Shown here in pieces: positions 8,881 through 15,113 of a stretch of 35,526 nucleotides of DNA. Both the position numbers and the translations under genes were made by a program. The DNA comes from Bacteroidales bacterium (GTDB taxonomy: Bacteria; Bacteroidota; Bacteroidia; Bacteroidales; UBA932): assembly GCA_024401715.1 (NCBI GenBank), contig JAKSKO010000020.1, forward strand, positions 1-35,526, given 5' to 3'. The notes under the pieces are model-generated. The model saw nothing but the letters and a program-made list of their open reading frames with translations, did no database searches and had not been told where the DNA came from. Every line of letters starts with the position of its first letter. Within the stretch, counting starts at the first letter, position 1.

Positions 8881-8898
8881 CCCTTTTCTAGAAAAGGG
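8881..8898. repeat. 18-bp perfect palindrome
   Basis: CCCTTTTCTAGAAAAGGG reads identically on both strands. It lies 6 nt before repeat copy B, between the end of the aroC transcript and the start of rnr. As RNA it could form only a tight stem with a small loop; as DNA it could bind a dimeric protein. No equivalent is visible beside copy A because the window begins there. Confidence 0.7.
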
Positions 8899-8904
8899 AC
8901 TTAC

Positions 8905-8951
8905 TATCGACCTAAAGGTCTCTAAATATGGTTGTTTCGCAAATGCGAAAC
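8905..8951. repeat. 47-bp interspersed repeat, copy B
   Basis: Identical to bases 1-47. The hairpins are GACCT-AA-AGGTC (8909-8920) and GTTTCGC-AAAT-GCGAAAC (8934-8951). It lies 9 nt behind the aroC stop codon, in the same orientation and relative position as copy A behind the phosphomannomutase gene. Perfect identity over 47 noncoding bases 8.9 kb apart argues for a recently spread or conserved intergenic element. Confidence 0.9.
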
Positions 8952-8960
8952 ATAAATTAA

Positions 8961-9959
8961 CTAATAAAGTAAATCGGCGAGGACAATGGCTGTCATGGCC
9001 TCAACCACAACGGGTGCACGCAGTGCAAAACACACATCATGGCGTCCCTTGCAGATAAGATCAACCATTTCCCCGCTCTCAAAATTCAGAGTCTTCTGCG
9101 GCTTGGAAATGCTGCTGGTGGGTTTGAAGGCTACGCGGAACTCCAGCGGGGCCCCGTTGCTTATACCGCCGTTCACACCGCCGCTTCCGTTCTTGGACGG
9201 CATTCCGTCAATACCGAAAGTATCGTTATGCTGGCTGCCTTTCATGGCGCTGGCCCTGAAACCGTCACCAAATTCTATACCACGCACACCGGGAATGGCG
9301 AAAACTGCATGGGAAACAAGGGATTCCACACTATCCCAGAAAGGCTCCCCCACACCGGCCGGAAGTTCTGCACGGCACTGTACAATCGCGCCCAGGCTGT
9401 CCCCCTCCTTGTGCGCATCATCCAAAGCCTTGTCCCACATGGCCTTATCCGTCAAACCTCCCAGTTCCACAATCTCCGCATTCATAATCTGCGGATTTTC
9501 CACTCCGATGGTGGCTGTCATACGGCTTGCCATAATCTTCTTTGCCACAACTCCGGCAGCAACAACGGCAAGTGTAAGCCTTCCGGAGAAATGGCCTCCG
9601 CCACGCGGGTCGTTCCAGCCTCCGAAGCGTTCCGACGCAGTGAAATCCGCATGACCGGGACGCGGGGTGGAAACGAATTCCGAGTAATCTCCGCTGCGCA
9701 CATTCTCGTTAGGGAAAATAATCGTAAGCGGGGCTCCGGTGGTATGATTGTCATATATGCCCGAAAGGAACTGCGGCACATCACGCTCTGTGCGCGGTGT
9801 TGTTCCCTTTGCGCCGCTCCGGCGTCTGTCTATATCCGCAACGAAATCCGACGGTGTCAGTTCCATTCCGGCAGGAACACCGTCAAGGGTCACTCCCACT
9901 ATAGGGGAATGGCTTTCGCCGAAAATGCTTACTCTAAAGTTTTTTCCGAATGTATTCAT
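8961..9959 (-). CDS. aroC: chorismate synthase
   Basis: Makes chorismate from 5-enolpyruvylshikimate 3-phosphate using reduced FMN, the last shikimate-pathway step. The start MNTFGKNFRVS is the family N-terminus; 13 further in-frame codons lie upstream, so the gene overlaps aroDA by 26 nt. The active-site histidines are kept in FGESH (His17) and RPGHAD (His103), as are TTPR and GRHDVCF near the end. Two signatures are unusual: GESHS where most have GESHG, and GGGHFSGRLT where the common form is GGGRSSARET. The latter variant I associate with Clostridia-type enzymes. At 332 residues it is shorter than the roughly 350-360 usual in the phylum. Confidence 0.95.
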   Translation of the reverse strand: MNTFGKNFRVSIFGESHSPIVGVTLDGVPAGMELTPSDFVADIDRRRSGAKGTTPRTERDVPQFLSGIYDNHTTGAPLTIIFPNENVRSGDYSEFVSTPRPGHADFTASERFGGWNDPRGGGHFSGRLTLAVVAAGVVAKKIMASRMTATIGVENPQIMNAEIVELGGLTDKAMWDKALDDAHKEGDSLGAIVQCRAELPAGVGEPFWDSVESLVSHAVFAIPGVRGIEFGDGFRASAMKGSQHNDTFGIDGMPSKNGSGGVNGGISNGAPLEFRVAFKPTSSISKPQKTLNFESGEMVDLICKGRHDVCFALRAPVVVEAMTAIVLADLLY

Positions 9960-11925
9960 CCCAGTCTCTGTTGAATTTTGGATACGATTTTGCAACACAT
10001 TCCGTGTTGTCTATTTCTATAGGGCAATCCGCGCCAAGTTCTGCAAGGCGCAGTGCCATTACCATGCGGTGGTCCGCATGCGAAGTATACTGTCCGCCGT
10101 GAAGCAGACGTCCGTTCATTATTCTGGATTCCAGACTCTCGCCCCAGATATGCATATCATCGCCCTTGATCTGCACGCGCACTCCGGCCTGGCCCAGCAT
10201 GCCCACGATGGCATCGGCCCTGTCGGACTCTTTGTGCGCAAGACGTTTCACTCCGCGAAGCGTGCTTTGTCCCTGGCAGAAGGCGCACAGCACCGCCGTC
10301 ACAGGGAAAAGATCCGGAGAGTTCGAAAGGTCTGCCTTGACAGCCCTTAGCGGAGCCTTGCATACGCTTATAAGCCCCTTAGGCTCGTCCAGCTGGCTTA
10401 GTGACGCCCCGGCCTCCATAAGTATGTCCATCATGGTGAGATCTGCCTGAAGGGAGGTGGTATCCAGGCCGGAAAGACCCAGTTTGCCGAAGATTGCCCC
10501 GGCAGCCAGGAACACCGTTGCAGCACTCCAGTCTCCTTCTATATCCATCTGGCAGGCTTTGTATGTCTGGTTTTCCTTCACTTTAAGAAGAATTTCCGTG
10601 CACTTGCTCCAGTCCTGGTCCAGAAGCGCCCTTCCGCCATACATCTCACTGCGCACCTTTATTCCAAACTTGCGCAGAATATCCATGGTCATGTATATGT
10701 AAGGGATGCTGGTTGGGTTCTGAACGGAGATGCTGCTGTGTTTCTCCAGCAGCGGCAAGGCCATTATGGCCCCGGATATCAATTGCGAGCTCTTGCTGCC
10801 GTCTATTGTAATCCTGCCGCCGGCAAGCGGACCCTGAACTTTTGCAGGCAGCATAATGTCGTCCGATTCCCCTGAACTTGTGGCGCCCATGGCGGCAAGG
10901 GCTTTGGCTGCCCCTTGCAAAGGACGTTTCAGCAAGGTTCCGTGGCCTTCAAGCAAGGCCCCCTCCCTATACAGCTGGCTGGCTATGGGAAGCATCATCC
11001 TGGTAAGAAGACCGGACTCCCCAACATCCAGCTTTCCTTCTCCCTCCAGGCAATGCAGGGCGGCCGCAATACCCTTTATCTCAAGGGTGTCGCTTCCGTC
11101 CGCTTCGGCACTGTGTTTCACTTCGGCACCAATAGCCTGCGCAACCCCCAGGGCTGCCTGGGAATCGTCACAAGGGCTGTATCCGTGCAGTGTGCTCACA
11201 CCATCGGCAAGAGCGGCAGAGATTATTGCGCGCTGGGCATAGCTCTTCGAGGCCGGCATCCTTATGGCATCCTCGCAGCAAAGCAATTTCCTGCTGCCGT
11301 AAACCTGCGCAAACATACTCTCATAAGGAATCTGCCCCTTTGCAGTTGCATTGTCCGCGTCCAGGCTTGCATAGGAGAACGGAGCCCCGTGCGAAAGGCA
11401 GGCTAGACGTGAGGAACTACCCTCTTCACCCATGGCAAAGGCCACAAGAGAATCGGCCGTATAGTATTTGTACAGGCTCTCCACAAGTTCCGCATCCTGC
11501 GCGCTGTTGGCGGTGGTTACTATCTTCACGATTTCACCGTCGTGGTGACGGCATTTGTCCACGGTTTCCCTAAGTTCGTCCAGCGAAGGGGTTCCCTGGA
11601 AGTTGTGGTAGGAGCGTATCATCACGGTTCCCCACTCCGCACAGGCGGCGGCAATGCGCTTGCTCATTGGCTTGGGAGCCTCAATCTCCAGATCTGCATA
11701 GCGCGCCCCGGCCTTTATCGCCTCCACCAGTCTGCTTTCGGCGGTCTTGAGGTCTGTATTCTCTATTCTGCAGGTGGCGATAAGCGGAACGTCACTGCTG
11801 AAAAGTTCTGCAATGTCGTCCATGGACAGTGGGCACAGGTCCAGGCGTATCTCCGCCATCTGCACCCTGGAAAGTATCTCCTCTATCTGCGCCAGATTGC
11901 AATTCTGTATGGATACACAAATCAT
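9934..11925 (-). CDS. fused type I 3-dehydroquinate dehydratase / EPSP synthase (AroD-AroA)
   Basis: A 663-residue bifunctional protein covering steps three and six of the shikimate pathway. Residues 1 to about 210 are a compact type I dehydroquinase with its full catalytic set: EIRLD (25-29), IATCR (49-53), His107 in SYHNF, Schiff-base Lys134 in EIVKIV, Arg173 and GQIP (197-200). Residues about 214-663 are a complete EPSP synthase: PASKSYAQR (224-232), SGLLTR, DGSKSSQLISGA, NSPDLFP, HKESDRAD, and ADHRM and KSYPKF near the C-terminus. Reading continues without a stop or frame change through the junction. aroB ends 3 nt upstream and aroC overlaps the 3' end by 26 nt. No aroE or aroK is in the window. 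Confidence 0.95.
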   Translation of the reverse strand: MICVSIQNCNLAQIEEILSRVQMAEIRLDLCPLSMDDIAELFSSDVPLIATCRIENTDLKTAESRLVEAIKAGARYADLEIEAPKPMSKRIAAACAEWGTVMIRSYHNFQGTPSLDELRETVDKCRHHDGEIVKIVTTANSAQDAELVESLYKYYTADSLVAFAMGEEGSSSRLACLSHGAPFSYASLDADNATAKGQIPYESMFAQVYGSRKLLCCEDAIRMPASKSYAQRAIISAALADGVSTLHGYSPCDDSQAALGVAQAIGAEVKHSAEADGSDTLEIKGIAAALHCLEGEGKLDVGESGLLTRMMLPIASQLYREGALLEGHGTLLKRPLQGAAKALAAMGATSSGESDDIMLPAKVQGPLAGGRITIDGSKSSQLISGAIMALPLLEKHSSISVQNPTSIPYIYMTMDILRKFGIKVRSEMYGGRALLDQDWSKCTEILLKVKENQTYKACQMDIEGDWSAATVFLAAGAIFGKLGLSGLDTTSLQADLTMMDILMEAGASLSQLDEPKGLISVCKAPLRAVKADLSNSPDLFPVTAVLCAFCQGQSTLRGVKRLAHKESDRADAIVGMLGQAGVRVQIKGDDMHIWGESLESRIMNGRLLHGGQYTSHADHRMVMALRLAELGADCPIEIDNTECVAKSYPKFNRDWDEYIRKKL

Positions 11926-11928
11926 CTT

Positions 11929-12924
11929 CTACAATTTCTTTATTACCACCTTGCCTATGTCTTCCATGAGAACATAGTTCACCCTGCCGTTCTCCGCCTT
12001 CTTGTCTGTCTGTATTATCCCGGCCAGCTCTTGTGCAGTCCACGGACAATCCACCGGCAGGCCTGTCTTCTGCAGATCTTCACGCAGCATTGCGGCAAAA
12101 CCCTTAGGTGCCAGGCCCTCTTTTTCAGACAATTCCGCAGCCATCACAAGGCCCATGGCCACGGCATGTCCGTGTGATATCCCCCTGTGGAAAAGGCTGT
12201 GGCCCGATTTATATTCTATGGCATGGGCAAAGCTGTGGCCCAGGTTCAGTTTCCTGCGCTCCCCACCTTCGAACTGGTCTTTCTCCACGATACCGGCCTT
12301 TATCTGGGCAGCCTTGCGTATGAACATGCCAAGTTTCGCGAATTCCGCATCCTCCACCGCTTCCCTGTACAGTTTCGCATCGCCAATGATAAAGGTTTTC
12401 AGAAGTTCTGCATATCCTGCGCTGAAGACATCCCAGCTTAGACTGCGTACCAAGTCCGGGCATATGAAAGTGAATTCCGGCTGTTTTATGACGCCGCTCA
12501 TATTCTTGTACCCGCCTATGTTGCATCCCGTCTTTCCGCCTATTGCGGCATCCACCTGGGCAAGCAGGGTTGTGGGCACATTGGCATACCTAACGCCCCT
12601 CTTGTATGTGCACGCGGCATATCCGGCAAGATCTGTGGTTATTCCGCCGCCCACGGCCAGCACCAGCGCATCCCTGTCGGCCCCGCACTCCACAAGCCAG
12701 CGTTGTATCTTCTGCACCGTACGAAGGCTCTTCCTGCGCTCCGATGTACGGATGTACATAACCGCGCGAAGGGCTGTTCCGGCCTCGGCACAATATTCCA
12801 ACAAAGGTTCAGTGATGAAATCTCTCACTTTCCGGTCCGATACCACAAATACCGACGGATATTTCTTCAAAGCCTGGGAGATATCCGCAAGCGTATCTGA
12901 TTGTATGATGTTAACAACTGCCAT
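11929..12924 (-). CDS. aroB: 3-dehydroquinate synthase
   Basis: Cyclises DAHP to 3-dehydroquinate with NAD+ and a divalent metal, the second step of the shikimate pathway. The 331 residues contain the NAD-binding GGGITTDLAGYAA, PTTLLAQVDAAIGGKTG, the metal and catalytic region AELLKTFIIG, the metal-binding NLGHSFAHAIE and HGHAVAMG, and DKKAENG near the end. It is slightly shorter than the typical 340-360. It is the first gene of aroB-aroDA-aroC, with 3 nt to the fusion gene, so its product and the next two enzymes are made together. Confidence 0.96.
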   Translation of the reverse strand: MAVVNIIQSDTLADISQALKKYPSVFVVSDRKVRDFITEPLLEYCAEAGTALRAVMYIRTSERRKSLRTVQKIQRWLVECGADRDALVLAVGGGITTDLAGYAACTYKRGVRYANVPTTLLAQVDAAIGGKTGCNIGGYKNMSGVIKQPEFTFICPDLVRSLSWDVFSAGYAELLKTFIIGDAKLYREAVEDAEFAKLGMFIRKAAQIKAGIVEKDQFEGGERRKLNLGHSFAHAIEYKSGHSLFHRGISHGHAVAMGLVMAAELSEKEGLAPKGFAAMLREDLQKTGLPVDCPWTAQELAGIIQTDKKAENGRVNYVLMEDIGKVVIKKL

Positions 12925-12953
12925 TCAGTTTCGCATAATTTACAGTCTAATTA

Positions 12954-12961
12954 CAAAGTTA
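12954..12961 (-). promoter_or_regulatory. -7 box of the aroB operon promoter
   Basis: TAACTTTG on the minus strand matches TAnnTTTG and ends 29 nt before the aroB start. A good TTTG -33 box is not seen at 19-21 nt (best about two of four bases), so the promoter may be weak or assisted. It is interleaved with the divergent tRNA-Leu promoter, whose -33 box starts 8 bp away. Confidence 0.5.
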
Positions 12962-12968
12962 ACAATAT

Positions 12969-13000
12969 TTTGCAAGATTGACATTTTTGCAATATCTTTG
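12969..13000 (+). promoter_or_regulatory. promoter of tRNA-Leu
   Basis: TTTG (12969-12972), a 20-nt spacer and TATCTTTG (12993-13000) match the Bacteroidota promoter consensus exactly. Transcription would start about 13005, some 15-18 nt before the mature tRNA 5' end, leaving a short leader for RNase P to remove. Confidence 0.82.
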
Positions 13001-13021
13001 CAGCGCAAAGTTCTTGAGAAT

Positions 13022-13103
13022 GCCCAGATGGCGGAATCGGTAGACGCGCTGGTCTCAAACACCAGTGGAGCAATCCGTGCCGGTTCGACCCCGGCTCTGG
13101 GTA
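13022..13103 (+). tRNA. tRNA-Leu (anticodon CAA)
   Basis: A class II tRNA of 82 nt without an encoded CCA. The acceptor stem pairs GCCCAGA (13022-13028) with TCTGGGT (13096-13102), the first pair being G-U, and the discriminator is A13103. The anticodon stem CTGGT/ACCAG encloses the loop CTCAAAC, giving anticodon CAA (13056-13058) for UUG codons. The variable arm is long, as expected for leucine, and the T arm is GCCGG-TTCGACC-CCGGC (13079-13095). It has its own promoter and terminator. Confidence 0.96.
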
Positions 13104-13107
13104 CTAT

Positions 13108-13135
13108 AAAAAGGCAGCCGCAAGCTGTCTTTTTT
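13108..13135 (+). terminator. intrinsic terminator of tRNA-Leu
   Basis: AAAAAGGCAGC (13108-13118), loop CGCAA, and GCTGTCTTTTT (13124-13134) form an 11-bp stem with one G-U pair and end in a six-T run. It starts 4 nt after the mature tRNA end and separates it from the gene at 13159. Confidence 0.85.
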
Positions 13136-13158
13136 ACGTAAATACTGTGAATTCCCCC

Positions 13159-13788
13159 ATGAAATATCTTATTTCCATACTGCTTTTCCTGTCATGCCTT
13201 TCTCTTTCGGCAAGGGAAAGAGTCTTCACCATAAGCAAAGGCAAGGAAAGTTCCAGAATGACTGTACATGAAAGTCAAGAAAACGGCCTGTATACATACA
13301 CCTTTGATTATGGAGACAGCAAGACAACAAAGACCGTAGATTCCAATTATCACAGTATCAGCTGGGATATAGACGCCCCGGCCCAGGAAACAAAGCTTTC
13401 CGTCACAATAAAAGATGACGGCTATCACATGGACGGCATCTACAAGGGAAAGGAAATCCACAAGGTGATGAAGAAGGATGGAAACTCTGTGTGGATGCAG
13501 GGCATTGGCTATTGCGGCGGGCATTTCCTGAAGGCGGGAGACAGCTTCGAATACACAAACATCAGCCTTCACGACCTCAAGCTGTATGACATGCGTGCAG
13601 TATACGTGGGAGAGGAAACGAGAGACGGAATGAAGGTATACCATTTCTGCATGTCACCCACCGGCGGATTCGCAAAATTCTTCAAGGCTCACTACTACTA
13701 TGACACCCAGACCGGCGACCTCGTTGCCCAACATGCACACGAAGGCTTGCCCGGCACTCCGGAGACGGTGTGGACCCTGGCGCAGTAA
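13159..13788 (+). CDS. hypothetical secreted protein
   Basis: A 209-residue protein I cannot assign to a family. MKYLISILLFLSCLSLSA is a clear type I signal peptide, so the mature protein (from about Arg19) is exported; no membrane helix or lipobox follows. The remainder alternates short polar and aromatic segments (for example KVYHFCMSPTGG and AHYYYDTQTGDL), as in all-beta periplasmic domains. The ATG at 13159 was chosen because it starts the signal peptide; an in-frame GTG lies at 13147. It follows the tRNA-Leu terminator by 23 nt, without a recognisable promoter, and converges on the LAB_N gene. Confidence 0.7.
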   Translation: MKYLISILLFLSCLSLSARERVFTISKGKESSRMTVHESQENGLYTYTFDYGDSKTTKTVDSNYHSISWDIDAPAQETKLSVTIKDDGYHMDGIYKGKEIHKVMKKDGNSVWMQGIGYCGGHFLKAGDSFEYTNISLHDLKLYDMRAVYVGEETRDGMKVYHFCMSPTGGFAKFFKAHYYYDTQTGDLVAQHAHEGLPGTPETVWTLAQ

Positions 13789-13816
13789 GCCTGCCCGCAA
13801 AACCCGGTCCGATGCG

Positions 13817-14449
13817 CTAACGGCGCGCTCTTCCCTCTTTCCAGCCAATCATGATATTGCGGACAGTGGGGACAATTCCCACCTGGCCTATCACAAGTAC
13901 CCAGTCATGGCGGATTATGCCGTAGGTTATAAGCAGCACACCACCCACAAAGGCGAAATACCAGAACGGGAGCGGAAGGAGTGATTCACCCCTCTTGTGG
14001 CAGTACAGCCACTGGACTATGAATCTTGTCTTGTAGACTACCTGTCCGCTCAGACCCAGAATCATCAGCCACAGGGGCATGAATTCATTCTGGATAAAGC
14101 TGGCATGGAACTCGTGCCTGTGAAAGAACAGAACCACGGCAATAACCACCGGAATGACCCCCTGGATCCATGGAACAGCAGAGGGAACCTTTTTGTAAAG
14201 GCCCTTGGCATTGATATTCCACATGTAAATGTAGTACGACAGGTACTCTCCGATGAGAATGGTGACATCTCTGCGCAGCCAGCCGTAGTAGAACAGGATG
14301 GATGAGCCTATGATGCTGAATATCCAGAAAAGTGACGGCGACTCTATGCGGCCCTTCTTCTCGGTAAGGTACCACTGAATTATGCTGCGCCCGGTATAAA
14401 AGAACTGGGCGGAATAGCCGATGAGATATATCCACAGAGGGCTGTCCAT
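13817..14449 (-). CDS. membrane protein with two tandem LAB_N (lipid A biosynthesis N-terminal) domains
   Basis: A 210-residue polytopic membrane protein of about seven helices. Two LAB_N-type units can be aligned by eye: unit 1 (about 6-80) with YTGRSIIQW, SPSLFWIFSIIG and a RRDV segment; unit 2 (about 127-202) with YKTRFIVQW, LPLPFWYFAFVGG, RHDWVLVIGQ and VRN. One extra helix (95-110) joins them. LAB_N is found at the N-terminus of some LpxB proteins and as stand-alone proteins near family 2 glycosyltransferases; its biochemical role is unsettled. The start at 14449 gives MDSPLWIYLIG; the longer frame upstream overlaps the acyltransferase gene out of frame. It follows that gene by 20 nt, probably as one operon. 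Confidence 0.85.
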   Translation of the reverse strand: MDSPLWIYLIGYSAQFFYTGRSIIQWYLTEKKGRIESPSLFWIFSIIGSSILFYYGWLRRDVTILIGEYLSYYIYMWNINAKGLYKKVPSAVPWIQGVIPVVIAVVLFFHRHEFHASFIQNEFMPLWLMILGLSGQVVYKTRFIVQWLYCHKRGESLLPLPFWYFAFVGGVLLITYGIIRHDWVLVIGQVGIVPTVRNIMIGWKEGRARR

Positions 14450-14469
14450 GCGCGCAGAATATAAGTATT

Positions 14470-15030
14470 CTAGCGGGTTTTGAAAAGCTCGGGATTCCTT
14501 GCCTTGTATCCGGCTTTCTCGTAATAGGCCTGGATGGCATCGGTATCCTTGCGGGGATCGTCTGTGAGAATGAATTTCTCTGTATAACCGATGTGTTTGG
14601 TGCCCCAATCTATATGGCCCAGATATACAGGACAGTTCAGCTCGCGGGCGATTGTGTGATAGCCGATCTTCCATTTTTTCACCGGCTGGCGTGTGCCTTC
14701 CGGAGAGATTGCAAGATGGAACTTTTCATCGGAAGACTTCATGCTGTCTATCATCTTCTTGACCGGTGCAATAGGATTACGGGGATCCATGGGGATGACG
14801 CCCATATTGTCCAGCATGCGCCTGAAAGGCCACACGTAGAACTTCTTGTTTCCAAGGGTGTGAGTCTTTGCGCCAAGGCTGGTGTAATAGAAATAGCAGA
14901 TGATGAAATCCCAGAAACTTGTATGTGGAACAACCAGAAGTACGGCATATTTTTCCGGAGCGACGCCGCCGTCCACCTTCCAGCCCAATGCACGGATTAC
15001 AAATCCGCAGAATTTTGCCCAACTACCCAT
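14470..15030 (-). CDS. PlsC-type 1-acyl-glycerol-3-phosphate acyltransferase family protein
   Basis: A short (186-residue) glycerolipid acyltransferase. The catalytic HxxxxD appears as PHTSFWDF (about 35-42) and the acceptor-binding motif as SPEGTRQ (about 109-115), the two blocks that define the family. There is no long N-terminal membrane helix, so it is probably peripheral to the inner membrane. The acyl acceptor is unknown: it could be lysophosphatidate or a specialised lipid made by its neighbours. It is first in a two-gene operon with the double LAB_N protein and diverges from the acyl-activating enzyme gene, with 83 bp between start codons. Confidence 0.87.
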   Translation of the reverse strand: MGSWAKFCGFVIRALGWKVDGGVAPEKYAVLLVVPHTSFWDFIICYFYYTSLGAKTHTLGNKKFYVWPFRRMLDNMGVIPMDPRNPIAPVKKMIDSMKSSDEKFHLAISPEGTRQPVKKWKIGYHTIARELNCPVYLGHIDWGTKHIGYTEKFILTDDPRKDTDAIQAYYEKAGYKARNPELFKTR

Positions 15031-15052
15031 AGCTAAAATTCAATTTGAAATG

Positions 15053-15060
15053 CAAATATA
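15053..15060 (-). promoter_or_regulatory. -7 box of the acyltransferase-LAB_N operon
   Basis: TATATTTG on the minus strand matches TAnnTTTG and ends 22 nt before the acyltransferase ATG. No good TTTG is found at the -33 position (GTGT or TGTA there). Its upstream region overlaps the promoter of the divergent gene. Confidence 0.5.
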
Positions 15061-15067
15061 GAGTTTT

Positions 15068-15097
15068 TTTGTGTAATTTTACACCCGTATATGTTTC
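15068..15097 (+). promoter_or_regulatory. putative promoter of the acyl-activating enzyme operon, with palindrome in the spacer
   Basis: TTTG (15068-15071), an 18-nt spacer and TATGTTTC (15090-15097, one base off TAnnTTTG) precede the start codon at 15114 by 16 nt. The spacer holds the inverted repeat GTGTAA-TT-TTACAC (15071-15084), placed so that a bound protein could control both divergent operons. Confidence 0.45.
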
Positions 15098-15113
15098 ACC
15101 CAGATATGAGGTC

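Noticed and set aside
1-8951. The 47-bp repeats as a CRISPR array or phage attachment sites
   Set aside because: Only two copies 8.9 kb apart with housekeeping genes between them; no spacers, cas genes, integrase or phage genes.
9039-9974. 311-codon open frame on the plus strand opposite aroC
   Set aside because: It lies wholly over aroC, which carries all family motifs; no independent domain or start signal.
13022-13103. tRNA-Leu as an integration site
   Set aside because: No integrase gene and no repeat of the tRNA 3' end was seen nearby; the following genes are ordinary chromosomal ones.
12002-13141. 379-codon open frame on the plus strand
   Set aside because: It is antisense to aroB over most of its length and then runs through the promoter, the tRNA-Leu gene and its terminator; the translation has no recognisable domain.
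14450-14674. N-terminal extension of the LAB_N protein
   Set aside because: The extra 75 codons overlap the acyltransferase gene in another frame and contain no membrane helix; the ATG at 14449 gives a normal membrane-protein start.
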